A DNA stretch of 64,000 bases from Pisaster brevispinus (taxonomy: Eukaryota > Echinodermata > Asteroidea > Forcipulatida > Asteriidae): NCBI GenBank assembly GCA_023634235.1, contig JAMKCF010000002.1:6508222-6572221 (forward strand), given 5' to 3'. Below, in pieces: positions 45,301-56,168 of this stretch. Made by a program: the position numbers and the translations under genes. Each line of letters opens with the position of its first letter. The stretch's first letter is position 1. A model generated the notes under the pieces. It had not been told where the DNA came from. It worked only from the letters and a program-made list of their open reading frames with translations, and did no database searches.

Positions 45301-46890
45301 TTTAAGTTAAAGGAAATATTGTTAAACACTGTTGTTCGTAAACATTTTGGATACATTAACATGACATCAATATTCCTCTTGAGTATCATTCAAAATATGT
45401 CAAAATGTTACGTAATGACTAAAATGATGGGCAATTTGCAATTCGTTGCTGATGCGCCGCAACTGATTCAAAACCAAGATAGATTCAAAACTTAGAAAAT
45501 CAAGACATGGTTAATTTGTGTTAACTTTTATTTGAACAAAAAGTAAAATTCAAAACAATTGATCGGAATTAAAATAAAGCGATTTATTTTTTCCAGTCGT
45601 ACAATGTGACGTCCCACAGCCCATCAGCAACGGTGAAATCCTGTACTACTCGGATGGAAATTTCAGCTACTCCAACACCATTGGTTTTGTGTGTAATAAC
45701 TATTATGAAATGGAGGGCATGAGTTCGAGCCAATGTGGAGTGAATGGAACGTGGACGCCGAAGCCACCAGTTTGTGTACCAAGTAAGTTCTATACGTGTC
45801 TTTATTAGTGAACCAACCGAGCGGGTAAATGAGATTTTGATCATCGGTGGTGTGTTGCACTGAGATACAACGGTGTCTGTACGCCAACAATACAAGTTGT
45901 GATCAGTGCACGATGCAGCCTCCGTGTACCAAACGTATTGGTATCAACGTGTTATTTAAAAAAAGTGTTTTCATTGTAAATTTGTTGCATTCATAACCGG
46001 TTAAGATGATTAGTAACCCATGTTTTTGAGAAAACACTTTTGGCACCAAATTGTATTGAAAAGAAAACAATATTTGGTAGAAACGTATGCATTTGCTATG
46101 TGATATGATTGGTATGTGCTTATTGTCTTTTTTTTCTTCTTCTTCTGTTGGTTGTGTTTGTTTATTATGAATTACTATTTTACAAATGTTGTGTTAACTT
46201 TTTGGTTCTGAAAGTATGAGTGGGGACATTGTTTGTTGGGGTGTATGTCAGCTCTGTATCAGTCTGTATGTATGTATGTTTGTTGGGGCGTTTGTTTGTT
46301 TGTTTGTTCGTATGTATGTTTCTTCCTTTTTCTTGAGGTTGTTTTATTTGTATTTATTTATTCATTTATGTATTTAATTATTGTTTTGTTTGTACGTATA
46401 TATTTATTTTTCATTAATTGTTTTATTAATTTTTTCCCTGTTTTTCAAAACTATACACATTTTGGTGATTGTCTTGAGTAACGTTTAATTTTGGATTCAC
46501 TTAACTACATATCAACGTTACTTGCAAAGGTCTATTACAACGTTTTCTTCATGGCATCATGGGCTTTGGAGTTTCGATTGACCATACAAATGGACAGTTA
46601 CATGTCTTGTGTTTACCTTTGTATGCACAGTTTGTGGTGTGAGTTCTATCCCTCCAAGGAACTATCCACGGGCACGCATCGTTGGCGGTAGACAGGCCAG
46701 ACCGGGCTCCTGGCCATGGCAAATACTTCTCACGTTCACTGCCTCTACCTTAGAAAACATATTCTGCGGTGGCTCCGTGCTGAATGAAGAGTGGGTGATG
46801 ACTGCTGCTCATTGCGTCGAAGTAATCGAAACCGTGTACATAACACTGGGACTCCACGACAGAAGAAGTCCGGATGAGTACACCGTTGTT
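36325..46890 (+). CDS. MASP-like: MASP-like complement protease B, 9 exons, catalytic domain incomplete in window
   Basis: Tandem paralogue of gene A. Exons are 36325-36344, 37337-37577, 38812-38986, 39609-39731, 42179-42372, 43879-44035, 44540-44713, 45597-45782 and 46631-46890 (1530 nt, 510 aa). Exon lengths equal those of A except exon 8 (one codon shorter) and exon 9. The module order is signal peptide, CUB1, cbEGF, CUB2, CCP1, CCP2, then the protease start with R439 before IVGG and catalytic H484. After exon 9 a normal donor (GTAAGA) is present. I find no exon for the catalytic Asp or for GDSGGP in the remaining 17 kb. Intron retention would add 21 residues and stop at 46956. Either the last exons lie beyond 64000, or the gene makes a non-catalytic product. 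Confidence 0.88.
37337..37577 (+). CDS. MASP-like: MASP-like B exon 2: signal peptide core and CUB1 first half
   Basis: 241 nt, the same as in [21 protein letters not shown] and [18 protein letters not shown]. An additional cysteine near the mature N-terminus (TTCTTVHRS) is absent from A. Confidence 0.92.
37751..38060. mobile_element. Foldback element with tRNA-like B boxes in both arms
   Basis: Two arms of about 135-140 bases (37751-37885 and 37920-38060) are reverse complements with scattered differences, meeting at repeated TCTAGAATTG blocks. Each arm holds GGTTCGAATCCCACC or its complement, a Pol III B box. Non-coding, in intron 2 of gene B. Confidence 0.75.
38812..38986 (+). CDS. MASP-like: MASP-like B exon 3: CUB1 second half
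   Basis: 175 nt as in [19 protein letters not shown] and [20 protein letters not shown]. Closest in the window to A exon 3. Confidence 0.93.
39145..39263. repeat. Polypyrimidine (CCT/CTT)n tract
   Basis: About 115 bases of almost pure CCT/CTC/CTT, in intron 3 of gene B, followed by a CTT-rich tract at 39470-39520. The Glu/Arg-rich and Leu/Ser-rich ORFs here are artefacts of it. Confidence 0.9.
39609..39731 (+). CDS. MASP-like: MASP-like B exon 4: calcium-binding EGF
   Basis: 123 nt as in [21 protein letters not shown] followed by the hydroxylation-motif cysteines. Nearly identical to A. Confidence 0.95.
39990..42065 (-). mobile_element. Restriction-like-endonuclease LINE remnant, split by a TTAA element
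   Basis: On the minus strand the ORF 40696-40049 contains CRMCNKAEETVFHIVSE (a CCHC-like knuckle whose last Cys reads Arg). It then has RPDVVVLDKTKK and LIDIALPGD (PD...D motif), VVPVVVGALGTIP and FGTARILRKTLEI. This is the C-terminus of a non-LTR element with a restriction-like endonuclease (R2/NeSL-type arrangement). The upstream part continues beyond the insertion at 42050-41973 (KPLHGRFLRCTKEVASSKSW, then a stop). 5'-truncated and inactive; in intron 4 of gene B. Confidence 0.8.
40717..41968. mobile_element. TTAA-flanked DNA transposon with long terminal inverted repeats
   Basis: Flanked by TTAA at 40713-40716 and 41969-41972; the LINE reading frame is contiguous when the element is skipped. 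The arms of about 230-245 bases are inverted copies (GAGTAAGGGACTGTA at the left end, GAGTAAAGGACTGTA in complement at the right). They share GCCATATTTT- and AAGGCCTCGCTACCA-type blocks. No transposase ORF. TTAA targets occur in piggyBac- and Kolobok-type elements; this is a non-autonomous member of such a group. Confidence 0.8.
42179..42372 (+). CDS. MASP-like: MASP-like B exon 5: CUB2 first half
   Basis: 194 nt as in A and nearly identical at nucleotide level ([20 protein letters not shown]). This suggests recent duplication or gene conversion over this exon. Confidence 0.95.
42373..43878. other. MASP-like B intron 5: nothing recognised
   Basis: No repeat family or exon identified. Short minus-strand ORFs have no recognisable motif. 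Confidence 0.45.
43879..44035 (+). CDS. MASP-like: MASP-like B exon 6: CUB2 second half
   Basis: 157 nt: [20 protein letters not shown] and MGFRAWYYVTG. More diverged from A than exon 5. Confidence 0.93.
44540..44713 (+). CDS. MASP-like: MASP-like B exon 7: CCP1
   Basis: 174 nt: [20 protein letters not shown] and [18 protein letters not shown]. All four sushi cysteines kept. Confidence 0.94.
44714..46630. other. MASP-like B introns 7 and 8 (around exon 8): nothing recognised
   Basis: Apart from exon 8 (45597-45782), only simple repeats are visible, such as GTTT and GTAT runs (46250-46325) and T/TTTA-rich DNA. Confidence 0.45.
45597..45782 (+). CDS. MASP-like: MASP-like B exon 8: CCP2
   Basis: 186 nt, one codon fewer than [21 protein letters not shown], then [19 protein letters not shown]. 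Confidence 0.94.
46631..46890 (+). CDS. MASP-like: MASP-like B exon 9: linker, activation site, catalytic His
   Basis: Cys425 linker, PRARIVGGRQARPGSWPWQI, then SVLNEEWVMTAAHC with H484. It is 45 nt shorter than A exon 9, mainly after the histidine loop. Phase 0 end before GTAAGA. Confidence 0.93.
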
Positions 46891-48377
46891 GTAAGATATA
46901 AACAATATTGTTTTACTGTTCACAACTTCCGATTTGTCATAGCCTTCTCCATTTAACGTTTGCAAAGTCTAGATTATACTCCAAATTTACATATGGTAAC
47001 TGATTTTTTTTCTGAAACCTGTTTAGGTACTGGGTAGAAGTACATGTGTTTGAAATTGGGCTGGTTCAGTCTGACTAGAAGCTAATGGATGCGTTCGATT
47101 AGCTTCCCCGCGTGTACCAGGATTTACACTCGTGGTAGCCACGAAACGAGGCTAATCGAACGCTGCCGTGTTTTTGCTTGGCACTCTGAGAAAATTAAGG
47201 TAAAATATTGTTGCATAGCGGCGGGACCACTGATCTCTAATATGTCAGTATAATAGAGATCAGTGGGCGCAACTTAAAGAAGCGAAACAGACAGCTCCAT
47301 CATTTCCGTCGCCTGCTCAATTCGAAAATGCCGATGTACGTGACGATATAAATAAATTATATCATACATAGTTTGCGTACACTCACCAACTGTTTGTTTT
47401 TCAGGATATACATTTCCTTATTATTTGCCGAATTTGTTTCATAGACGATAAATATGTGTATTAATGTGTAGTTTTTGTACTCACGTTGCATTCAACTTGT
47501 CCCCCGCCATATTGGTATGATACCCCCTGCTGTCGGAAACTACGTCATTACACCCGGGCATACACCAGAGACCCGCTCGAAAACTGGGGCTGTGGTGGCT
47601 GACACCGGGGGGCAGACACGAGTATCACGTGATGGCTAATCGAACGCTCTCGTGTAAGTTAAAATACGACACTCTCCACCGTTGACAGCATGTAGATCGC
47701 ATCAGATAATTGTTCGTTGGTTGAACGGATCGAATGGGGATCAAATGGTGAGGACCGACCAGGATGATGAAGAGAAATGAGCTACTCTTCACCCACGAAA
47801 TATCCTACACGTTCAGCGTCTCCAACAGCCTCTCCTATAGTAACTCCTACTGTATGTATGGCTTCCTGTGCAATTCCTTGTTTATAACCGATGGCAGATG
47901 TGTGAAGGCGTGTTTTGGCGCCTTAAAACCAGGTAGCTCTTGGCAGGTGGGAATCATCATCCCAGGAAGGCATTCCACCAAAAAGACAGAAAACTCCAGT
48001 TTCAAACCAGGGCAGGTGGAGCTCGTTCGCCTAGGTCTGTTTAAAATTCTGCTTGTAACCATTGCTCACTGATTGAGTAACATTTTTTAATTAAAATGTC
48101 GTTAGTGCATATTTTATTTTATATAAATACATATACTTATCTTAGACAATTCAAGCTGCACAACTACACAAAGCCAAATAGCATACAAATTTTCTTATTA
48201 CCATCGGGTTACCATTTTTAAAAAATGCAGAAATGACCAGCTCTCACTGAATTTTCTTAAGAATTGTACATCAAATACTAGATACTAATAGTGCCACTAC
48301 TGGGTGAAACGAACCCTTTGGTTTCCAGATTGCTTCTTCTTTAGACTAATTTGCCCTGGTTGTTTTGTGTTATTATT
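46891..48377. other. Region after MASP-like B exon 9: no further protease exons
   Basis: Contains a foldback or MITE-like element (47091-47647) and an unassigned ORF (47764-48072). I looked for GWG, CLP and GDSGGP-type blocks in all frames and saw none before the array at 48378. Confidence 0.55.
47091..47647. mobile_element. Inverted-repeat element with GCGTTCGATTAGC ends
   Basis: GCGTTCGATTAGC at 47091-47103, with its reverse complement at both 47151-47163 and 47635-47647. Either a 73 bp foldback next to a 0.5 kb element or one element with a duplicated end. An internal palindrome with TGATCTCTA/TAGAGATCA (about 47231-47263) also occurs at 17751-17774. Confidence 0.5.
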
Positions 48378-48751
48378 AGGTGTTCGTGCAATATGTGCAC
48401 GAACACCTCTTGTTATTGTTCTGTTTTTAGGTGTTCGTGCAACATGTGCACGAACACCTCTTGTTTTTGTTAGGTGTTCGTGCATTGCATGCACGAACAC
48501 CTCTTGTTTTTGTTCTGTTTTTAGGTGTTTGTGCAATATGTGCACGAACACCTCTTGTTATTGTTAGTTGTTCGTGCAATATGTGCACGAACACCTATTG
48601 TTATTGTTCTGTTTTTTAGGTGTTCGTGCAATATGTGCACGAACACCCCTTGTTTTTGTTGTGTTTTTTAGGTGTTCGTGCAATATGTGCACGAACACCT
48701 ATTGTTATTGTTCTGGGTTTTTTTAGGTGTTCGGCTAACAGCCGAAAACCT
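48378..48751 (+). repeat. Hairpin minisatellite cluster 1 (8 copies)
   Basis: Copies start at 48378, 48429, 48472, 48523, 48566, 48618, 48670 and 48725. The first seven have 13 bp arms (AGGTGTTCGTGCA and complement) around a 5 nt loop. The eighth has a different stem (TTCGGC/GCCGAA). Spacers are T-rich (TTGTTATTGTTCTGTTTTT-like). Confidence 0.9.
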
Positions 48752-50517
48752 ATTGTTATTGTACTGTTTTTTTTTCCGTGTCTTCTTCTTCCCACCGTAC
48801 TTTCTCGACAAGATTTCGGAAAAGTAAAACTCATAGAGACTTGAAACTTGTCATGTACTTACACCTTAGTGTATAGACGAAACAGGAACATTTTTGGGAT
48901 GATGACGTCATCGATGACGTCATAACATCAAACATGTAAAATAACGAGAAATATTGTAAATCGTCATATCTAGAGAAACATAAATGATAAACACATGAAC
49001 TTTGCTTCATATCAAAGTTCAACATTCCCTTTACAACTCTTACAAAGAATGTGACCCCATGTGACCTTTACTTCCGGTCGAAACCGGCCGTTGAACCTAT
49101 AAACAAAAGATGCTACACCTTTAATCATTATAATATCTGAAGTCACTTGAACAGTTCTACAAATCTTTTATTAGGTGTGACCCCATGTGACCTTTACTTC
49201 CGGTTAAAACCGGAAGTTAAAATTTCTTACAAAAAGAAAACTCGTCATATCTCATGAACTAAACAATTTTGAGACTTAAAACTTACTAAGTATTTAGATC
49301 TTTGTGTTTAAATGTAAATACGTGAATTTTGGTTTGATGATGTCATCGATGACGTCATAACAATAAAAAGACGTTTAATGTTTAAAAAGATCCTAATTTG
49401 AGAATCAAAAATGCTACATATAAGATACTTGCACAATAAAAAAGCTCTTGCCAAAATATGCAAGTCACATACATAATGTGACACCATATGACCTTTGCTT
49501 CCCGTTGAAACCGGAAGTTCAAAATTCAGATTTCAAACGTTCATATGTCATAAACCAATAAGGTTTTTGTTTTGAAACTTACTATCTATACAGATCGTAG
49601 TATGTATATGACACCCAAATTGTTTCGGTCCGATAACGTCATCGATGACGTCATAACAATAAAACCGTTTAATATTTAAAAAAATCATATTTGGAGAACC
49701 ATAAATGCTACATGTAAGGTACTTGCACCATGAAAAGCTCTGGCCGAGTTATACAAATCACATTTTAAGTGTGACCCCATAAGACTTTTACTTCCGGTTG
49801 AAACCGGAAGTTCAAAATTCAGATTTCAAACGTTCATTTCTCATAAACCAAGAAGAGTTTTGTCTTGAAACTTGCTATGTATATAGATCGTAGTATGTAT
49901 ATGATACCCAAATTGTTTCGGTCCGATGACGTCATCGATGAAGTCATAACAAAAAATAAACGTTTAATATTGTAAAAAAATCATAATCGGAGAACCATAA
50001 ATTCTACATGAAGGTACTTGCACCATAAAAAAGCTCCGGCCGAGTTAAACAAATCACAGTCAAAGGGTGACCCGATAACACCTTTACTTTCGGTTGAAAC
50101 CGGAACTTCAAAGGAAAATAAATAATCCCGGGCCTCGTTTTAAGGTCTGCAAACAATATGTATAAAGTAAAGTTTGACGCTTGGCCTTCCAATTAATAGA
50201 GTATTGACGTAATTATCTTCAACAACACCCTCTCGTGACAAGTTATTAAAAAATAGTCCGTTTTGCTAAAAACCTGTTGCAAGTTCAAAAGTTAAATACT
50301 TACCACAAACTTATAAATCTCAATGTATGGATAAGAAATACGCAATAACGTCATCAGTTTTTAATTTAAGCTTGATCAAGGTTTCTGTTTCAAAAATGCA
50401 AATATTTAAAATCACAAATAACTCGTATAACTATGTTTCATACAAAGACATGTTAACCAAATTTTCTTGTTACTTTTCACCAGCTATGCTAATTTCGACA
50501 TGTCTACCGAACACCCT

Positions 50518-50550
50518 GTTTTTGTGATGTCTCAAAAACTGAATTTCTAG
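50518..50550 (+). other. Unit 1 terminal hairpin and CTAG
   Basis: GTTTTTG/CAAAAAC stem, 8 nt loop, then TGAATTT (7 nt) and CTAG, followed by T. Layout of a Helitron 3' end. Confidence 0.6.
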
Positions 50551-52213
50551 TTAGGTGTTCGTGCAATGTGCACGAACACCTTTTGTTTTTGTTCTGTTTT
50601 TTTTTCTTCTCCATCTTCTTCTAGGGAACTCTTATCTACAGCATAACTCAAGACTGAAACTGAATTGAACCTTGAAACTCTTCAGACAATTGGACCTTAA
50701 TATAAAAACAACACACTTGTCATGACGTCATTATGACGTCATCGGATGTCGAATTAAAACGTTTTTAAAATTGAAAATGACCATTTTCAAGTTGCTGTAT
50801 CTTCGTGAATTTGAAAGCTATGAAACTCATAATTGGGCATCTGGTACATCAAAATTGGGGCAATATTTGTAAAGTTCGTAAAAATCGTATGACCTTCACT
50901 TCTGGTCTTAATGGAAGGTCAAAGTCTGCCTTTGTGTTTTTTCGTTAAAAAATTCAAATTTTTGTCATAACTAAAAATTGAAATTGATTTGAACATTGAA
51001 ACTCATAAGAGAATTGAACAATATCACCAAGACGCCAAAAACTTGATGATGTCATGATGACGTCATCGGGTATTGAATTACATTATATCAAAGTTTAATA
51101 TTTGTAAAAATCATAATTCATGAACCACATGTTGGATTTTTACAATCTATACATCATCGGATCGGTCGTTAAAAGTTCAACAAATGCTACACACAGCATG
51201 ACCCCATTTGACCTTGACTTCCGGTTCAAACCGGAAGTTGAAAATTTGAAAAATTCATATCTCAAAAACGACGTAATATTTTAACATAAATTTTGCAGCA
51301 GGTTATAGATGAGTTATTCTGCCGAAACTTTTGCACAGAGATTATAGCATTTTAATCTTTGCATCTAGTCAAAACTTGGTGTCAAAGCGCATGTGTCTGT
51401 TGACTTTCATCGTGTGACAACGCACGATAGTGTAGGCCAACACAATTATACGCCGACACTGTACCCACGGCATTTAAACTGCGTATTTTGCCGATTCACT
51501 GTAGCTGGCCGTTCCGCTCCATTGTTTATAAGGTTCAAAGTCCACGCAGCCTTGCCAGTACATGTACATGTCACATGAGGGCGCTATATCACATGAATGG
51601 TCATTATTTACAGAGCTCTGTGACAAAATGATTCATTTAATGATAGTCCGTGTAATAACTCCTTAACAACACGTTGGATTTTCACAATCCAAACGTCGTC
51701 TGAACGGTCTTGATAAATTAAACACGCGCTACACAAAATATGATCCGTTTGACCTTAACTTCCGGTTCAAACCGGAAGTTGATGTTTCATGTTTCAAAAA
51801 ATCATAACTTCTGAACCACACATTGGTTTTTTACGATCTATGCATCATTTGGGAGGTAGGTAACAAATGAAGAAACGATACACAAAATGTTACGCCATTT
51901 GATCTTGACTTCCGGTTCAAACTGGATGATCAAATTCAATACTTGAAACAATAATAATTCCCGAATCACACATAGGTTTTTTATTAACTACATGGCATTA
52001 CAAAGGGCTCCTAGGACTTACCTAGCGCTACACAGTATGACCTCATTTGACCTAACTTTTGGTTCAAAACGGAACATGAAGATGTATATTGGAACAAAAT
52101 CTTACTCCTGAACCACAAATCGGGTTGATAAAATGAAATCTTGTTCATTCATAATTTGATGACATCGATCACTAACACCTTGTTTTTGTAGTAAACAAAA
52201 ACTGAATGTCTAG
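50551..52213 (+). repeat. Array unit 2 (type B)
   Basis: One shortened hairpin (50553-50581), the type B leader (CTTCTCCATCTTCTT, about 50607), CRE- and ETS-type palindromes, and part of the core segment seen in units 4, 6 and 7 (here 51300-51600, diverged). Ends with GTTTTTGT/ACAAAAAC, TGAATGT, CTAG. Confidence 0.8.
52182..52213 (+). other. Unit 2 terminal hairpin and CTAG
   Basis: 8 bp stem GTTTTTGT/ACAAAAAC, 5 nt loop AGTAA, 7 nt TGAATGT, CTAG. Confidence 0.65.
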
Positions 52214-53309
52214 TTAGGTGTTCGGGCATTCCGCCCGAAAACCTATTGTTATTGTACTGTTTATTTTTCCTCGTCTTCTTCTTTCCCACTTAACCTTCTC
52301 TCGCAACTTTCGCAAAAAGTAAGGGTCGTAAAGACTTGAAACTTGGCATGCACTTAGACTTTGGTGTCTAGACGGAACAGAATCTTTTTTGGGTTGATGA
52401 CGTCATCGATTACGTCATTACGTTTAAAAAACGTCTAATAAATTGAAAAATTAATATCTTGAGAACTCAAGTTGCCACATACAAGATCTTTGTTGCATAC
52501 AAAAGGTCTTGAAATGTTTTACATTTGGAATGCACATTGTGACATCATTTTGACTTTCACTTCCGGTCGAAACCGGAAGATGATAAAGTAAAAATTATGT
52601 TTTTTGGGGCTTTGGAGCCTAGGTGAAATAAAATATGACCAAACTTGCAATGCATAATATTTTGTTTAGCTCATGAGCATCCTAGAAATATGATATATGA
52701 CGTCATAGCTACGTCACAACGAAAAACGTAGACGAGGTCGAATTTTTTATTATTTTGCTATCTTCAAAATTAAAGCTTGTACGGACTTGAAACTTATTAT
52801 ATACCTAGATCACAGTGTGTACATAACAAAATAAAAATTTTGGAATAATGACATCATCGATGACGTAATTACATCAAATTGAAGTTTTATATTAAAATAA
52901 TCATATCTCAATAACCATATTTGCTACATACTTGATCTTTGCACCATTTAAAAGCTTTTGAAGTATTAAACAAATCTTACACAAATTGTGACCCCATTTG
53001 ACCTTTACTTTCGGTCGAAACCGGAAGTTCAAAATTCAGATTTCAAACGTTTTTTTCTCATAAACCAAGAAGGGTTTTGTCTTGAAACTTACTATGCATA
53101 TAAATCGTAGTATGTATATGACACCCACATTGTTTCGGTTTGATGACGTCATCGATGACGTCATTAAAATAAATCAACGTTTAATATTTAAAAAAAATTA
53201 TAATCGGAGAACCATAAATGCTACATGAAAGGTACTTGCACCATAAAAAAAAGCTCCGGCCGAATTATACAAATCACATTCAAAGAGTGACCCCATTAGA
53301 CCTTAGATA

Positions 53310-55600
53310 GATTTCTAAGTGAAATTGGCCATTCAAATATTAAATCTCGATCCAATACCTAACGCGGCATGTGGCATACAACTCGCGACTGATTCCAGTG
53401 CAACGGAGTGCTAGCTTATGTCAAGAGGCTTGTTGCCTGAAATATAAAGCAGCAAAAAACAGGCCACCGTAACAATAGTTGCCACAAGCTGTGCTGTGTT
53501 TACTCCAGTACCACGTGGCCTTCACTAAAGGCTAGAAGTATGGCATGATTTCTGTGCGCGTTTGGACATGTCACAGTTCATCGAACTTTTAACGAAAGCT
53601 TATCAATGGCGCAACGCTACTGAAATGAATTCCTCTCAACCTGTGCTATATTCGGCGTCAAATTGTTTCCCTTTTCGCCCTTCTGATGGTTTAACGGTGA
53701 TATGGAATTGAAGACGAAGTTTCACTGAGATGTTCACCTGCTTCAGTGATTGGTATGACATTTATTATATGAGAAAATGCAAGCAGAAAAGGACCAACAT
53801 TGATAATGTTTTGATCACACACCGATATTGCACAGACACGTCCGGACGTGACATCAGCTGGTCAAGGGGGTTGCAGACCGGCACTCACGGTAGTGTTTTT
53901 CGGTGCGACACGGTGAATAAAACGGTAAGCTTCGTTTCAACATCGTCGCTTTTCAGTCAGAATGATCGTGTGTTCCGTATGTAATGCACAGTTATGTTAA
54001 TAAAGATTATCCTTAAATTATCAAGTAGTGAGGGCTATTAAAACTAAGGAATATTTAGTATGATCATGGAGGGGGTAGAATTGGGCATTTTTGTATGATT
54101 GCTGACTCTGTTATGGTTAGATTTGACACAAAGTGTTCCGCCAACTACGTATTGTAGCATGAATATTTCACAACCCTTCGATGAAAGGTTTTCATTCATA
54201 AGTTGTTCACTTCTAAAACAGTATGCCCACCTTCTACTTGTTACCATCCAATCTTGAAATGTTTTATGTCTTGAAATGTGTTTATTTTACCAGTTTCATC
54301 TTGATTTGCTATCAATAGTAGTAGGCCCTACAGTGATCATGAAACATATTGAACAGAGTCTGATGGCAGGATAAGAGTCTGATGCCTGGGAAGGAGTGGA
54401 ACACAGAAACTGGACATGCAGCTTTCAATATGAGCCATCTTCAGCCTTCATGCTTCTGTTAGTTGTCTTCTAAGATTCTTCCTCAATAAAACCATGCTAA
54501 TGGAGAGTCCGAAATCATCCACTTGTGTGCTTCTTTGATCTGTAACTTTTCCAAGAGGTAAATTTACAGTAATTTATTCAAAGTTCAAAATTTCACAAAG
54601 TTATTTTGCAAGGTCAAACGTTTCCAAAGGAATTGAAATAAAACTGCTGGCTGAGCCCATTTTCCATTTAAATTAGTGCATTATGTTAAACATAGATAAC
54701 ATTACTGTGTGTAATACATGTAGGGCCTACTGTGAGACTTTCTGTTGAAATACAAACAGTTTTTTGAAACATTCTAAACACAAGTTATTGTATTTTGGTT
54801 GTGCGTTGAAAATAATGTGCTATGATTTATATAGTATAAGTGTAAATAAGATAATAGTTTGAGACCTGATATTAGTTAAGTTGTCGTTAATACTGTTTTT
54901 CTTTTTCACAATACAGCACATCCAGCATCGGAATGGTTTCCAGTGAAAGATTATACACATGTTGTGTTTCTCTCCTTATTTTCTTGCCGAGTGTATGATG
55001 CACCACAGAGGTAGAAATAGTACTTGACCAATTTTTGTAATAGTCCAAATTTACGAGAGGCTTAGACTTGTATCATCACGCCGCGCTTTTCTTTTGCACA
55101 TTTATACAAAACAGGTGTCTTTTACAGTTCATTCTATCAAAGGTCTTAAATAAACAAACCGTTCTGTACGGAAAACAATGTCCAAAAATCAAGCCAGCCA
55201 TTTATAAAATACAACCGACAGCTTACACTCTGCTCGACCTATTTTAAGGACATCATCATCAAGTGTACATGTAATGAGAATCCAACTTTAATTGAATTCC
55301 TGTTGAAAAATTCTAAGAATTATTAGCTTAATAACGTCAATATGAATAACATAGCTTGTGTAAACTAATTGTGAATTATTAATCAATAAAGAATCAATTT
55401 TTGTTAAAAATAAGTTTGATTCAGTAAATTGCATATTTGATATATTTTACTTGTGAGTATGTTCAAGCTTCGTATCGAGATCTGTAGCCAAGATGAAAGG
55501 GAAGTCGGAAATGTCGCTCAGTTTAACATAAAAACATTTGACTCACTGCCCTTTCAAATAACATGTACGATTTTATTTTTCACAAGAGGACGGCGTGTAA
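53310..55600. other. Unique cargo segment inside array unit 3
   Basis: About 2.3 kb without the palindromic monomers. It holds an 84-codon ORF (53730-53984) with a donor-like CGGTAAGC at 53932-53939 and an acceptor-like ACAATACAG at 54909-54917. AATAAA signals occur near 54000 and 55385. Nothing in the ORF is recognisable. It could be a captured host segment, a non-coding gene or an insertion. Confidence 0.5.
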
Positions 55601-56136
55601 TTTGATGACGTCATCATTGACAGACATATCGGATTGTTACAATTCATAAGTTGTCTGAACGTTCTTGGTAAATTAAACACGTGCTGCATAAAATGTGACC
55701 CGTTTGACCTTAACATCCGGTTCAAACCGGATGTCGACATTTAATGTTTTCAAAAAAGCATAATTTCAGAACCACACATTGAGTTTTGACAATACATGCA
55801 TCATTGGGAAGGTGTGTAACAAGTGAAGAAACGATACACAGAATTATACCCCATTTGACATTGACTTCCGATTCAAACCGAAAGTTAATATTTATTATTC
55901 GAAAAAATAATAACTTCTTAACCAAACATACGATTTTTACAATATATAAATCATCGTTATTGTCTTCACAAACGCTAAACAAAGTGTGACCCAATTTGAC
56001 CTCGACTTCCAGTTTAAACCGGCAGTTGAATTAATTGGAAAACAATCTAACTTTTGAACCAGACATTGGGTTGATATGGTAAAATGTCGTTACCAGTTCA
56101 TTCAATCACAATCTGACATCACTCACGAACACCTGT

Positions 56137-56168
56137 GTGTTTGTTGTTTACAAACACTGCACGTCTAG
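56137..56168 (+). other. Unit 3 terminal hairpin and CTAG
   Basis: 8 bp stem GTGTTTGT/ACAAACAC, 5 nt loop, 7 nt TGCACGT, CTAG. The third base pair is changed on both strands relative to unit 2. Confidence 0.65.

Larger units (their letters stand above)
48378..50550 (+). repeat. Array unit 1 (type A)
   Basis: Begins with eight hairpins (48378-48751), continues into the type A body from about 48777 and ends in the terminal hairpin plus CTAG. From 48777 on it is closely similar to unit 5 (57802-59625). Confidence 0.8.
52214..56168 (+). repeat. Array unit 3 (type A with cargo)
   Basis: Starts with a hairpin of stem TTCGGGC/GCCCGAA (52216-52244) and a type A leader. Monomers run to about 53300 and stop inside an ETS-type monomer. 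Unrelated DNA fills 53310-55600, and monomers resume from about 55603 to the CTAG at 56168. Confidence 0.75.

Noticed and set aside
47764..48072. 102-codon ORF after MASP-like B exon 9
   Set aside because: Tested as a possible protease exon. It lacks GWG, CLP or GDSGGP-type blocks and has no family resemblance I can defend.
48378..48751. Regular 31-nt repeats spaced about 51 bases, resembling a CRISPR array
   Set aside because: The spacers are all the same T-rich sequence, the repeats are full hairpins with variable loops, and the context is a split-gene eukaryotic genome with no cas genes.
48304..48844. Overlapping ORFs with repeated GVRAICARTP-type peptides, also at 59626-59982
   Set aside because: They are translations of the hairpin minisatellite in both strands and several frames; no independent sign of coding.
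50004..50192. Minus-strand ORFs repeated at 59036-59275
   Set aside because: Shared because units 1 and 5 are duplicates. The frame runs across palindromic monomers and is not conserved between monomers.
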